A DNA stretch of 64,000 nt, taken from contig CACBFH010000003.1 of the NCBI GenBank assembly GCA_902538515.1, positions 23,244 through 87,243 of the forward strand, in the 5' to 3' direction. This stretch comes from an uncultured Prochlorococcus sp. GTDB lineage: Bacteria > Cyanobacteriota > Cyanobacteriia > PCC-6307 > Cyanobiaceae. The notes under the pieces are model-generated. The model made no database searches. It saw only the letters and a program-made list of their open reading frames with translations, and had not been told where the DNA came from. Shown piece after piece: positions 46,786-56,547 of this stretch. Positions within the stretch are counted from its first letter, which is position 1. Every line of letters starts with the position of its first letter. A program made the translations under genes and the position numbers.

Positions 46786-47712
46786 ATGACTTCTACACAA
46801 TCCCAACCATTACATGGAAAAGGACGTGAATGCGTCATAACTCGACGTGCCTGCTTTAGTTCTAGTCACCGTTATTGGCTTCCTGAAAAAAGCCCAGAAG
46901 AGAATTTATCTCTTTTTGGAAAGTGCAGTATTGCTCCGGGTCATGGTCATAATTATGAACTGATTGTTTCAATGGGTGGAGAACTAGACTCTGATGGAAT
47001 GGTACTTAATCTCTCTGATGTAAAACACTCTATTAAAGATAAGGTTACTGGACAATTAGATTTTCGTTTTTTAAATGATGTCTGGCCTGAATTTAATGTT
47101 GATAATCAAGAAGGTATCCTTCCCACAACTGAAGCATTAGTAAAGGTCATTTGGAGTCGTCTGAAGGATGATTTACCTCTTACAAGTCTAAGACTTTATG
47201 AAAACCCAAATTTATGGGCAGATTATTTTGGAAAAAACATGGAAGCATTTTTAACAGTACAAACTCATTTTGCAGCCGCTCATAGACTTGCAAAAGAAGA
47301 GATATCCTTTGATGAAAATAAAAAAATCTATGGGAAATGTGCCAGAGTTAATGGACATGGTCATAACTATCTTGTCGATATAACTGTAAAAGGAGACATT
47401 GATAAAAGAACAGGAATGGTTTGCGACTTATCTGCCCTCCAAGAGATAATTAACGATTTAGTTGTTGAACAACTAGATCATACTTTTCTTAATAAAGACA
47501 TCGAATTTTTCCATAATTGTGTTCCAACTGCTGAAAATATAGCTTTATATATTTCTGATATTCTTAAAAAACCAATACATAATCTTGGTGCAACATTACA
47601 CAAAATAAGACTCCAGGAGAGTCCAAATAATGCTGCAGAAATTTATGTTGATCAAAAGTTAACCAATTCGTTGAATTTGAAATTTGAAAATAGTTTAATC
47701 ACACAAACTTGA
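46786..47712 (+). CDS. Tandem two-domain 6-pyruvoyltetrahydropterin / 6-carboxytetrahydropterin synthase-like protein
   Basis: Two PTPS/QueD domains in one 308-residue chain. Domain 1 (about 15-147) has H28, C47, H53, H55 and E139; domain 2 (about 153-290) has H166, C185, H191, H193 and E278. Three His ligands bind zinc and the Cys is the nucleophile in QueD/PTPS enzymes. The acid-base Asp-His pair is present in domain 2 (D231-H232) but reads D92-F93 in domain 1. QueD-type enzymes are normally single-domain hexamers of about 120-150 residues. The product, queuosine precursor or tetrahydropterin, is not decided. It overlaps the RibD_C gene by 4 bases. Confidence 0.9.
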   Translation: MTSTQSQPLHGKGRECVITRRACFSSSHRYWLPEKSPEENLSLFGKCSIAPGHGHNYELIVSMGGELDSDGMVLNLSDVKHSIKDKVTGQLDFRFLNDVWPEFNVDNQEGILPTTEALVKVIWSRLKDDLPLTSLRLYENPNLWADYFGKNMEAFLTVQTHFAAAHRLAKEEISFDENKKIYGKCARVNGHGHNYLVDITVKGDIDKRTGMVCDLSALQEIINDLVVEQLDHTFLNKDIEFFHNCVPTAENIALYISDILKKPIHNLGATLHKIRLQESPNNAAEIYVDQKLTNSLNLKFENSLITQT

Positions 47713-48359
47713 ATATCCCAAGAGTAATAATTGTTATAGCATCAAGTCTTGATGGGAGAATTACATTTCCTGGAGGTGGAGAATCGCATCTTGGAAGCGA
47801 TGAAGATAAAAAAATATTAAATCAAAACTTATCAATGGTTGACGCCACTATTTTTGGTTTAGGTACTTTAATAGCTCATCAATCAACTTACCTAGTTAAA
47901 AATCTCACTGATAATGACGAAGTAAATATATTAAAAAGTCAACCAATTTCTATAGTTGCTTCAAATAGCAAAAAATTTAACAGTAATTGGAAATACTTTC
48001 GTCAACCAATTAGAAGATGGCTAATAAGCTCAAGTAAAGTTGATAATTCGTCAAATAATGAATTCGAGAAAGAACTCTTTTTTGAAGATTCATGGGCAAA
48101 AACTTTAATTTCACTCAAAAAACAAGGGATAAATGATCTAGCTCTTTTAGGAGGTGCAAAACTTATAAATTCATTTATAAAAGAGGATCTAATAACAGAT
48201 ATAAAAATTACAATAATTCCACAAATTATTGGAGGTAGGTATACATGGATCCCTCCAGAGCAAACAAATGAGATTTTTAATCTCAAAAGACTATGGGAAA
48301 TACAATCAATTAAAAATTTAATGAATAATGAAATCTATATTCATTACAAAAAGATTTGA
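47709..48359 (+). CDS. RibD C-terminal-type reductase
   Basis: A 216-residue DHFR-fold protein of the RibD_C family. It begins IPRVIIVIASSLDGRI, has the LGSDEDKKI loop, the LALLGGAKLINSFI segment and the IPQIIGGRYTW block. The family reduces aminopyrimidine or pterin rings with NADPH. There is no deaminase domain, so this may be a separate reductase for riboflavin or for pterins. The TTG start at 47709 overlaps the PTPS stop (TTGA), implying coupling to pterin metabolism. Confidence 0.85.
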   Translation: MNIPRVIIVIASSLDGRITFPGGGESHLGSDEDKKILNQNLSMVDATIFGLGTLIAHQSTYLVKNLTDNDEVNILKSQPISIVASNSKKFNSNWKYFRQPIRRWLISSSKVDNSSNNEFEKELFFEDSWAKTLISLKKQGINDLALLGGAKLINSFIKEDLITDIKITIIPQIIGGRYTWIPPEQTNEIFNLKRLWEIQSIKNLMNNEIYIHYKKI

Positions 48360-48376
48360 AATATATTCAAAAATAA

Positions 48377-49531
48377 ATGAACCAAAAATTACATAAAGTT
48401 GAAGTCAAATTGTCAATTAAGGAAATCTCCAAAGAGATATGGAATGAATTAGCAAATGAAATCAATAATCCATTTTATGAATGGACTTGGCTTAAAAACC
48501 TTGAAATATCAAAAAGTGTCTCAAGAGAAACTGGTTGGCAACCTTTATATTTTGTTGCTTATAAAAATGAAGTAATATTAGGAATTGCTCCACTTTTTTT
48601 AAAAAATCATAGCTATGGAGAATTTATTTTTGATCAATCATTTGCAAGATTGGCGCAAGAGCTGAATTTAAATTATTACCCTAAATTAATTGGAATGAGT
48701 CCTTATAGTCCTGTAAATGGATATCAATTTCTTTATAAAAAAAATGAAGATAAGAAAGAAATTACAAATTTACTTATAAACCATATAGAAAACTTTGCGA
48801 TTACAAACAAAATTTTAAGTTGTAATTTTTTATACATTGACGAAAGCTGGGGAAACCATCTTAAATCTTTGGGATACCATAAATGGATAAATTCCAGCAG
48901 TGAATGGAGGAGTAATGGAGAAAAGACGTTTGATGATTTTCTTTGTAGATTTAATTCTAATCAGAGAAAAAATATCAAAAAAGAGAGGAAATCAATTACT
49001 AAACAAGATGTAAAAGTAGAAATTTTTAATGAAGATGATATCAACCAAGAAATCCTCAAAAAAATGCATAATTTTTATGAACAGCATTGTTCTAGGTGGG
49101 GAGTTTGGGGAAGTAAATATCTAACATCTACATTTTTCGAAAAAATTGTTGCTAATAAAAAAAATATTCTACTTTTTAGCGCATCAAAAAATGATTCAAA
49201 TGATATTTTTGCTATGTCAATGTGCGTTAAAAATAAAAAAAACTTATGGGGTAGATATTGGGGTAGTCAAGAAGATATATCTAATTTACATTTTGAATTA
49301 TGCTACTACCAGCCAATTGAATGGGCAATAAAAAATAGTATCAATTTTTTTGATCCTGGAGCGGGTGGTAAACATAAAAGGCGGAGAGGGTTTTTTGCAA
49401 AAAGCACCATTAGCTTGCATAAGTGGTTTGACAAAAATATGGAAAATATAATTTATCCTTGGCTAAATGAAGTTAATAAACAAACCGAGAAGGAAATTGA
49501 ATTTGAGAATAATTCTATACCCTTTAAATAA
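48377..49531 (+). CDS. FemAB-like / DUF482 N-acyltransferase
   Basis: A 384-residue protein with two GNAT-like folds. N-terminal blocks are NNPFYEWTWLKNLEISKS and SPYSPVNGYQF; later FNSNQRKNIKKERKSI and FFDPGAGGKHKRRRGFFAKS, the latter highly conserved in DUF482 (FemAB-like). Family members transfer acyl or aminoacyl groups; the substrate here is unknown. It follows the RibD_C gene after 17 bases on the same strand. Confidence 0.85.
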   Translation: MNQKLHKVEVKLSIKEISKEIWNELANEINNPFYEWTWLKNLEISKSVSRETGWQPLYFVAYKNEVILGIAPLFLKNHSYGEFIFDQSFARLAQELNLNYYPKLIGMSPYSPVNGYQFLYKKNEDKKEITNLLINHIENFAITNKILSCNFLYIDESWGNHLKSLGYHKWINSSSEWRSNGEKTFDDFLCRFNSNQRKNIKKERKSITKQDVKVEIFNEDDINQEILKKMHNFYEQHCSRWGVWGSKYLTSTFFEKIVANKKNILLFSASKNDSNDIFAMSMCVKNKKNLWGRYWGSQEDISNLHFELCYYQPIEWAIKNSINFFDPGAGGKHKRRRGFFAKSTISLHKWFDKNMENIIYPWLNEVNKQTEKEIEFENNSIPFK

Positions 49532-49591
49532 AAAATTATTTGGCTTTTCTAAAGATTATATTAGTAATATAGTTTTTATTAACTTCTAAGA

Positions 49592-49978
49592 ATGAATTCT
49601 AGTAAAAGTTTCGATGAAAAAATAAAGATTGATAATAATCTATCCAACCGATATATAGATTTGGATCCAAACGGTTATTTTATTATAAAAGTAGATTTCG
49701 AAGAAAATAAAATAATTTTAGAGCACTTTTTAAATAACATCGATGAAGAAGGCTATGCTCTTGACCCAGAAACAAATGAACCAATTAAATGCGACTCTCA
49801 AAATAAAAGAGTTAGTAATGAAGTTTTTAAAGGTATCAGTGCGAAACAAATTGGAATATTGATCACTGAAGAAAGAAATGACTTAATAACCAGATTCGAT
49901 CATGCACTTTATTTAGGCCGGGAACTACAAAAAGCAGAAGAATGTTTATGCAAAAAATTACCATACATACAAGATTAA
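49592..49978 (+). CDS. DUF4346-like protein
   Basis: A 128-residue protein with RYIDLDPNGYFIIKVDFEEN at residues 20-39, YALDPETNEPI and HALYLGRELQKAEECL. These fit the DUF4346 domain, found alone in picocyanobacteria or fused to pterin-binding enzymes elsewhere. The link to pterins is interesting because the tandem pterin synthase is two kilobases upstream, but the function is unknown. Confidence 0.75.
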   Translation: MNSSKSFDEKIKIDNNLSNRYIDLDPNGYFIIKVDFEENKIILEHFLNNIDEEGYALDPETNEPIKCDSQNKRVSNEVFKGISAKQIGILITEERNDLITRFDHALYLGRELQKAEECLCKKLPYIQD

Positions 49979-50042
49979 GAAATTAAACGAAAAAATCTAA
50001 TCTTTTCATCTGATGTTAAATTGAATAAAAATAAAAAAATTA

Positions 50043-50135
50043 ATGAACATCATTTTCTATTTTGCATTTATTGGTTTTGGTTTTGGAGCTGCTTTCGCAT
50101 TAGATAAGCTCTTAAGAGCAGTGAAATTAATTTAA
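50043..50135 (+). CDS. petL: Cytochrome b6f subunit PetL-like (30 aa)
   Basis: A 30-codon gene that stands alone between the DUF4346 gene and rimO. It encodes a single hydrophobic helix: MNIIFYFAFIGFGFGAAFAL followed by DKLLRAVKLI. The length, the single membrane span with Gly/Ala-rich centre and the terminal RxVKLI are as in PetL, a 31-32-residue helix of the cytochrome b6f complex. PetM and PetN have different ends. The ATG at 50043 and stop at 50133 are clear; the identification is by pattern and is fairly secure. Confidence 0.75.
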   Translation: MNIIFYFAFIGFGFGAAFALDKLLRAVKLI

Positions 50136-50140
50136 AAAAA

Positions 50141-51502
50141 CTACAAAATTTTAATAGTCTCTCCATACAAATCATATTCATCAGCAAAAGAAATATTTGC
50201 TTCAACAAACTTACCAATATAATTTTTCAAATCATTATTAGCTTTTGTGGATAAAATCACATTTCCGTCAATTTCAGGTGCAAAACTGAAGGAACGACCT
50301 ATTAATTCGTTATTATCTGATATTTTTTCTACCAAAATCTTCATTTTTAAACCTATATATGACTGGTTTTTATTTTTAGAGATTTTTTGTTGAACTGAAA
50401 TAACGTTATCTTTTCTTGCCTCTGCAACCTCTTGAGGTACTCTATTTGGCAAATCAAAAGCAGAAGTTCCTTCCTCAGGAGAAAAAATAAACACTCCCAC
50501 ATGATCAAATTTATGCCTATCTAAAAATTCGAGAAGATGTTCAAAATGTTCTTTTTTTTCTCCTGGGAAACCAACAATGAGACTAGTTCTTAATACAGCA
50601 GATGGAATTTCTTGTCTAATTTTCTCCAAAATTGATTCATTCAAAGAAGCTTGCCAAGGTCTATTCATACTCTTCAACACATCTGGATGACTATGCTGAA
50701 GTGGTAAATCAAAGTAAGGCACTATATTCTTTGAATCTTTGAAAGCTCTAATAACTTCATCAGTTAAACCTGTTGGATAAGCATAATGTATTCTTATCCA
50801 AGGAATTGGAACTTTAGAAAGATCATTCAAAAGTTTTGCTAATGATGGTTTTCCATAAATATCTTGACCATAATTAGTTGTTATTTGACTAATTAATATG
50901 ATTTCTTGAATACCCTTTTTTGCAAGACTTTTGGCTTCTGAAACTATAGATTCTATTGTTCTACTTCTTTGAGGACCTCTCAACTTAGGAATAATACAAA
51001 AAGCGCAATTATAGTTGCAGCCTTCAGCAATGCGAAGATAAGCAACAAATTTACTTTTATCGACAAAACGAGGCATTTCCCCATCTGCAATAAATTCAGG
51101 TATTTTTGAAACTTCATTAACGATTTCCCCTTTTTCTACTCTGTCTAAAACCGTGGCTATCTTTTGATAATCTCCTGTTCCAACCAAACCTTTTATTTCA
51201 GGGATTTCTTTTATAAGCTCATCTTTAAAATGCTGAGCCATACAGCCTGCAACTATTACTTCCTTTCCTTGATTTGTATATTCTAGAATTTTTCTAATAG
51301 ATTCTTCTCTAGCTGTTTCAATAAAACTGCAAGTATTTACAACGACAATATTTGCATCATTTATATTGCTGTCAACTTCATAACCCTCTTTATCTAATAA
51401 GCCTTGCATATGTTCAGTATCAACAAGATTTTTCTCACAACCAACATGACTAAATGCAATCTTAGATAGTTTTTTTTTTACATTGAGACTATTTTGTTTC
51501 AC
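50141..51502 (-). CDS. rimO: Ribosomal protein S12 methylthiotransferase
   Basis: Radical-SAM methylthiotransferase that modifies Asp of ribosomal protein S12. The N-terminal domain has three cysteines ([31 protein letters not shown]) for the auxiliary cluster. The radical-SAM motif is CNYNCAFC in [25 protein letters not shown] domain forms the C-terminus. The 453 residues are typical. It ends 5 bases after petL on the opposite strand. Confidence 0.96.
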   Translation of the reverse strand: MKQNSLNVKKKLSKIAFSHVGCEKNLVDTEHMQGLLDKEGYEVDSNINDANIVVVNTCSFIETAREESIRKILEYTNQGKEVIVAGCMAQHFKDELIKEIPEIKGLVGTGDYQKIATVLDRVEKGEIVNEVSKIPEFIADGEMPRFVDKSKFVAYLRIAEGCNYNCAFCIIPKLRGPQRSRTIESIVSEAKSLAKKGIQEIILISQITTNYGQDIYGKPSLAKLLNDLSKVPIPWIRIHYAYPTGLTDEVIRAFKDSKNIVPYFDLPLQHSHPDVLKSMNRPWQASLNESILEKIRQEIPSAVLRTSLIVGFPGEKKEHFEHLLEFLDRHKFDHVGVFIFSPEEGTSAFDLPNRVPQEVAEARKDNVISVQQKISKNKNQSYIGLKMKILVEKISDNNELIGRSFSFAPEIDGNVILSTKANNDLKNYIGKFVEANISFADEYDLYGETIKIL

Positions 51503-51607
51503 AACTAGAAAAATAGGAATTTAAAAATTTAAACAGCATTTCGTATATAACTCACATGCCAAGATAATATTAAGATAAATAATGTAAATAACAAACTTTC
51601 TTTTTAT

Positions 51608-52543
51608 ATGGCCTCTAAGACTTTAAACAGAAGAAATAAAAAAGATTTGAAATGGCCAAAAATCATAATCGCAATTCTTAGCACTATAGGCATAGTTGAT
51701 ACCGGTTCGATTACTTTAAAAAACTGGGGATTATTTACTTCGCTTTCATGCCCAGGTATAAAAAATGGTTGCGAAACAGTTTTAAATAGTCCTTGGGGTA
51801 CTTTATTTGAAAATAATCAAGTGAATATACCTCTTTCATTAGCTGGATTTATAACGTATTTATCAATATTAGTTATCACAATAATACTATCGCTTAATTT
51901 AATTTCCCCAAAAGAAAAACTAAATAAGTTTTTATGGTGGTTAGTATTTCTAATTTCATGTGCGTCATCAACATTTAGCTTTTTATTGATAAATATAATG
52001 TTTTTCAAGATTGAAGCGTATTGTTTTTTTTGTATACTTTCAGCAATTTTATCGTTTTCTATCTTTATAATTTCTATTATTGGAGCAAAGTTCGAAAGTA
52101 GAGAACCTATGATTTTTAGAGGTTTCATTGTAGCCATTAGTGTCCTGCTGGGGGGCCTAATTTGGTCAACAAACGTTGACCCCTCTAATGCTATTGATGT
52201 TGCAAGCCCTACAGAAAATGTATCGCCAATAATTACCACTTCAAGCTCTCCCCAAAAGGTAAAGTTTGCAAAATTTTTAAATAAAAACAATATTGTTATG
52301 TATAGTGCATATTGGTGCCCGCATTGCCACGATCAGAAACAATTATTTGGTAAGGAAGCAGTTAATGAATTAAAAGTAGTTGAATGTGCTAAAGATGGAA
52401 AAGATAATGAGTATGAGCTATGCCAAACAAAAGGAATCAGTGGATTTCCTTCTTGGGAAATAAATGGAGAAATAATTAGTGGTACGCGTAACTTAAATGA
52501 ATTAGCAACAAAAACTGACTATCAGGGAGATCTTAATTTTTAA
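51608..52543 (+). CDS. VKOR-thioredoxin fusion (disulfide-forming oxidase)
   Basis: Five-helix vitamin-K-epoxide-reductase domain (residues 15-185) with C48 and C55 in the loop and C139-x2-C142 at the quinone site, joined to a thioredoxin-like domain with C237-PHC-240 (YWCPHCHDQ). In cyanobacteria this fusion oxidises thiols of exported proteins and passes electrons to quinone, and homologues in chloroplasts (LTO1) help PSII assembly. It has 311 residues. The 3' end overlaps nadB by 11 bases. Confidence 0.95.
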   Translation: MASKTLNRRNKKDLKWPKIIIAILSTIGIVDTGSITLKNWGLFTSLSCPGIKNGCETVLNSPWGTLFENNQVNIPLSLAGFITYLSILVITIILSLNLISPKEKLNKFLWWLVFLISCASSTFSFLLINIMFFKIEAYCFFCILSAILSFSIFIISIIGAKFESREPMIFRGFIVAISVLLGGLIWSTNVDPSNAIDVASPTENVSPIITTSSSPQKVKFAKFLNKNNIVMYSAYWCPHCHDQKQLFGKEAVNELKVVECAKDGKDNEYELCQTKGISGFPSWEINGEIISGTRNLNELATKTDYQGDLNF

Positions 52544-54200
52544 TAAATCTTTTTTGAATTTTTTGATCTAACTGTTGTCTAGTATGGCATTCCCAATTTT
52601 TATCTTTATCAGGGAAATCACCTCTATAATGGCCTCCTCTACTTTCTTCTCTAAATAGACAAGCTTTTAAAAGAGTTATCGTGGTTATTTGTCTATTCTT
52701 TAAATCAAGTAAAAGATTCAGTGCCCTCCTATTTCGCTCACTAAGTTTAATTTGTTGATGAAATTTTATTTTTTCAAGACTATTTAGTAAATCATTTTTA
52801 TGTAATTTATTTATATCATTTTGAATATAATTTAAAAATTTACTCATACTTGCCTCATTTCGAGATACTCCTAAGTTTGACCAACATAGTTTTCTTAACT
52901 CATCAATTTTTTCAAATACTTGAGAAATTTGATCCTCTTTAGGATCTTCAACATCAAACTCTTGAAATGATCTATCAAATTTTTCAAATTTAGAAATGTC
53001 ATTCAAAACAATTGAAGACATTTTTCTTGCGAAAACAAGACACTCCATCAGTGAATTACTTGCTAGTCTATTAGCACCATGCACACCTGTAGAAGCAACT
53101 TCTCCAACGGCATATAATCCTTTTCTTGTTGATGATGCATTTAGATCAGTTTTAACACCTCCCATCCAATAATGTGCTGCAGGAGCTACGGGAATTACCT
53201 CATTTAAAGGGTTAACGCCATATTCCTGACATCGACTTAAGATCGTGGGGAAGCGCTCTACAATTTTTTCTGGGTCAATATACCGAAGATCTAAACCAAC
53301 ATGGTCTACATTATTATCATCCATATTTTTCATAATTGCTCTACTTACCTGATCTCTAGTAGCTAGATCACGATTTTGAAGATTTTTAACTGGACTTTTA
53401 CCATTTTTATCAACTAAAATCGCTCCTTCGCCTCTTAGTGCCTCAGATATTAAGAAGCAAGGTGCACCATAAAATTTTAAAGCGGTTGGATGAAATTGCA
53501 CGAACTCTAAATCTTCGATAGCAGCTCCTGCTTTCCATGCAAGAGCAATCCCTTCACCAGAGGATTGAGCAGGATTTGTTGTATTTGTAAATAAGTGCCC
53601 ACCCCCACCTGTCGCCAAAACAACAGCTCTAGATTTAATCCAATATAAATTTGCTCCATCAAGAACCTGAACTCCTCTACATTCTTTATTTTCAATGAGA
53701 AGTTCAGTTACTCTCACACCCCTGCAGTGAAGAATATTTTTTTGATTCTCAATATGATCTTCTAAAACTTCAACTAATGCTCTTCCAGTACGATCCTTAA
53801 CATGTAAGACTCTTCTTCGTGAGTGTGCTGCTTCCAATGTAGTAGCTAGTTGATCATAACTTTGATCAAAAATCATCCCTAAATTCTGCAACCTTTCTAC
53901 ACAACCTGGTGCTTCTTTAACTAGCATTTCTACAGCTTGAAAATCACATAGTCCATCTCCTGCTTTTAATGTATCCTCAGCATGAAGATCAAATGAATCA
54001 TCTTGTCTAACAACTGATGCAATTCCTCCTTGAGCCCATCTACTGGAGGATACCTTACTAGTATTTCTATTTAAAAGAAGCACTTTTAAATTTGCGGGTA
54101 ATTCAAGACAAGTCATAAGGCCAGCAGCTCCAGCACCTATAACGATTACATCCCAATTACCTATTGGTATCGGTTCTTGCGAAAATGGAGGCCTTAACAT
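52533..54200 (-). CDS. nadB: L-aspartate oxidase
   Basis: FAD enzyme that oxidises L-aspartate to iminoaspartate, the first step of NAD synthesis. It has the dinucleotide site VIVIGAGAAGLMTCLEL, SRWAQGGIASV, LEAAHSRRRVLHVKDRTG and the FAD signature GLYAVGEVASTGVHGANRLA. The length of 555 is usual. The DUF3120 gene upstream shares one base (54200). NAD kinase, further along the pathway, is also encoded in this window. Confidence 0.95.
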   Translation of the reverse strand: MLRPPFSQEPIPIGNWDVIVIGAGAAGLMTCLELPANLKVLLLNRNTSKVSSSRWAQGGIASVVRQDDSFDLHAEDTLKAGDGLCDFQAVEMLVKEAPGCVERLQNLGMIFDQSYDQLATTLEAAHSRRRVLHVKDRTGRALVEVLEDHIENQKNILHCRGVRVTELLIENKECRGVQVLDGANLYWIKSRAVVLATGGGGHLFTNTTNPAQSSGEGIALAWKAGAAIEDLEFVQFHPTALKFYGAPCFLISEALRGEGAILVDKNGKSPVKNLQNRDLATRDQVSRAIMKNMDDNNVDHVGLDLRYIDPEKIVERFPTILSRCQEYGVNPLNEVIPVAPAAHYWMGGVKTDLNASSTRKGLYAVGEVASTGVHGANRLASNSLMECLVFARKMSSIVLNDISKFEKFDRSFQEFDVEDPKEDQISQVFEKIDELRKLCWSNLGVSRNEASMSKFLNYIQNDINKLHKNDLLNSLEKIKFHQQIKLSERNRRALNLLLDLKNRQITTITLLKACLFREESRGGHYRGDFPDKDKNWECHTRQQLDQKIQKRFIKN

Positions 54201-54967
54201 TAAACCAGTCCACTAAAAGTTGGTTGCAGAATTGCTAAAACAATAAAAATACCATCAACAATTAATGTCGTTTGAATTACGTAACCAGAAACTAAGAGTG
54301 CTTTACCACTAGTAGTATTAATTGTGCCAGAATCTAAAATTTCTTTTGAAATAAACCAAAGTATAAAAGCAACAAAAACAATAATAGATAATGACTTTAT
54401 TTGGATAAGATTCTCTGAGGTTTTTTGAAGAATTAGGGGTGCAGTTTCAGAATCTGCTGTAATTACCTGCTTCCATTGATCCATTATTCCAATTAAGAAT
54501 ATTGTAATGTCAGTGACAGCAGTTCCAAATAAAGAAGAGATATAAAAACTTGAACCTATTTTCCAATTAGTACCAAGTCCAATTAAAGCTAACGGGAGAA
54601 CTACAGCTTCAACAGGTATGTGTAGGATAGGAAATGAGCTTAACCATCCCCAGAACAAACATCCACCAAGCCAACTACCTGATATACCAAGTAATAATGA
54701 ACTAACAATAAACCACTTATTTGATCCTTTCTGATTCAAAACAATTGCCACTAAGACAATAACAAAAGTAAAACAAAGAGCACTTATTGGTCCTAATCTG
54801 ACCCAAGGGGCTTGAACAAAAATAGGTAAAATTACAAAAAAAGAAGACCACAATCTTAATGATATAGGATTTGATAAAAAACTATTTTCGTATGAATCAA
54901 CTCTCTTATGGGACTCATAGTTGAATTTATCTTTTACTTCTAAATTTTTTGTAATTAATTCTTTCAA
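54200..54967 (-). CDS. DUF3120 multi-pass membrane protein
   Basis: A 255-residue protein with about seven hydrophobic segments, found across cyanobacteria (DUF3120). The LSNPISLRLWSSFFVILPIF start and the FQAPWVRLGPISAL-like and GGCLFWGWLSSFPILHIPVE blocks are conserved. The N-terminal 30 residues are polar. No activity is known. It overlaps nadB by one base and is divergent from the DUF512 gene with a 178-base gap. Confidence 0.8.
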   Translation of the reverse strand: MKELITKNLEVKDKFNYESHKRVDSYENSFLSNPISLRLWSSFFVILPIFVQAPWVRLGPISALCFTFVIVLVAIVLNQKGSNKWFIVSSLLLGISGSWLGGCLFWGWLSSFPILHIPVEAVVLPLALIGLGTNWKIGSSFYISSLFGTAVTDITIFLIGIMDQWKQVITADSETAPLILQKTSENLIQIKSLSIIVFVAFILWFISKEILDSGTINTTSGKALLVSGYVIQTTLIVDGIFIVLAILQPTFSGLV

Positions 54968-55145
54968 TGAAACAGGTTATTTTAATTAATCTAAATCGTG
55001 TTTTAGAAAACTGCGAATGCCATATTTTAATAAATAAAAGGCCCATAATTTCACCCCTATATTTACTTTTTTAAAAGTATTTAATACACTTTGAGTCATA
55101 TATAAGTTTAAAATAAATATAAATAAGAATATTTGAACTTAAATT

Positions 55146-56522
55146 GTGTGGCAAGAAATTAATTACAAAGATTCTAATGATCTTTTGGTTCCTAATATTA
55201 CTTATAAAATAAACCCTGCAGAAATTGAAAGTATTGAAGCTAATTCCATTGCTGAAGAAATAGGATTTGAATCCGGTGATTCAATTATTAGTATTAATGG
55301 AAAAAAACCAAGAGATTTAATTGATTATCAGATTCTAATTAGTGAAGAAATTTTAGACATATCAGTTTTAGATAAAAATAATGAGATTCATAATATAAAT
55401 ATTGAAAAAGATCAAGACGTTAATTTAGGTATAAATTTTAAAGATGCATTATTTGATTCAATCAAACAATGCAATAATAGATGCCCATTTTGTTTTATTG
55501 ATCAACAACCAAGTGGTAAAAGAAAAAGCCTTTATATAAAAGATGATGATTACAGATTAAGTTTCTTATATGGCTCTTATTTAACTCTTACGAATTTAAA
55601 AAAAGAGGACTGGGAAAGAATTGCTACGCAAAAACTATCTCCACTTTTTATTTCAGTTCATGCTACTGATCCTCCTACAAGAGAAAAATTATTAAAAAAT
55701 AAAAAAGCAGGAGTAATACTTGATCAAATTTCCTGGTTTGAAAAAAACTCTATTCAAATACATGCTCAAATTGTTGTTTGTCCAGATATAAATGATGGGG
55801 ATATTCTCGAGAAATCAATTTTAGAACTTGCTGAATTCTACAAAAAAACGTCTCAGACAGTACTTTCAGTCGCAATAGTTCCTGTAGGACTTACAAAATT
55901 TAGACCTGAAAATGATGGATTGAAATCAATAAGCCCAGAATATGCAATAAAAACAATTAAACAAGTAGAGAGAATTCAGGCCTCCCTACAAATTACTCTT
56001 GGGACGCGTTTTTGTTGGCTAGCAGACGAATGGTATTTAATTGCTGGTACAAATTTACCTAGTTACAAAACCTACGAAAATATGCCACAAGAATCTAATG
56101 GAGTTGGGACTATTAGAAACTTTCTAGAAGCATTAAGAGAGAAGACTCAAAACCTACCCCAAAAAATAAAACAGCCAAAAAAAGTTAGTTGGATTGTTGG
56201 AAAATTAGTTTATGAGGCCCTAATTCCTACAGTTAAGAAATTAAATTTAATTAATGGATTAACAATTAATTTATATGGTTTGCCAAGTATTTATTGGGGT
56301 CAAGATCAAGTTGTTACAGGTCTTCTTACTGGAGAAGATCTAATTTACGGTCTGAAAAATAAGGATTTAGGAGAAGCTGTTTACATACCATCTATTATGT
56401 TAAAAATTAATACTGATTTATTTTTAGATGATAAAAATATTCAAGAGGTTGAGAATCAAATAAATACTAAAATTCACGTTCTTGATGATTCAAATGATAT
56501 TATTAATACTTTGATTGGTTAA
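55146..56522 (+). CDS. DUF512 / TIGR03279-type radical-SAM-like protein with PDZ domain
   Basis: The N-terminal 70 residues resemble a PDZ domain (SIEANSIAEEIGFESGDSII), followed by a cysteine motif NNRCPFCFIDQQPSGKRKS preceded by C (QCNNRCPFC), a CX3CX2C radical-SAM-type cluster site. The rest is a cyanobacterial DUF512 domain. The 458-residue length fits. The function is unknown; PDZ plus Fe-S suggests a membrane-linked redox or modification role. The start is GTG 55146. The last 8 bases overlap a possible TTG start of the TolC gene. Confidence 0.87.
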   Translation: MWQEINYKDSNDLLVPNITYKINPAEIESIEANSIAEEIGFESGDSIISINGKKPRDLIDYQILISEEILDISVLDKNNEIHNINIEKDQDVNLGINFKDALFDSIKQCNNRCPFCFIDQQPSGKRKSLYIKDDDYRLSFLYGSYLTLTNLKKEDWERIATQKLSPLFISVHATDPPTREKLLKNKKAGVILDQISWFEKNSIQIHAQIVVCPDINDGDILEKSILELAEFYKKTSQTVLSVAIVPVGLTKFRPENDGLKSISPEYAIKTIKQVERIQASLQITLGTRFCWLADEWYLIAGTNLPSYKTYENMPQESNGVGTIRNFLEALREKTQNLPQKIKQPKKVSWIVGKLVYEALIPTVKKLNLINGLTINLYGLPSIYWGQDQVVTGLLTGEDLIYGLKNKDLGEAVYIPSIMLKINTDLFLDDKNIQEVENQINTKIHVLDDSNDIINTLIG

Positions 56523-56547
56523 TCGAATACTTTCGATACTACAAAAC

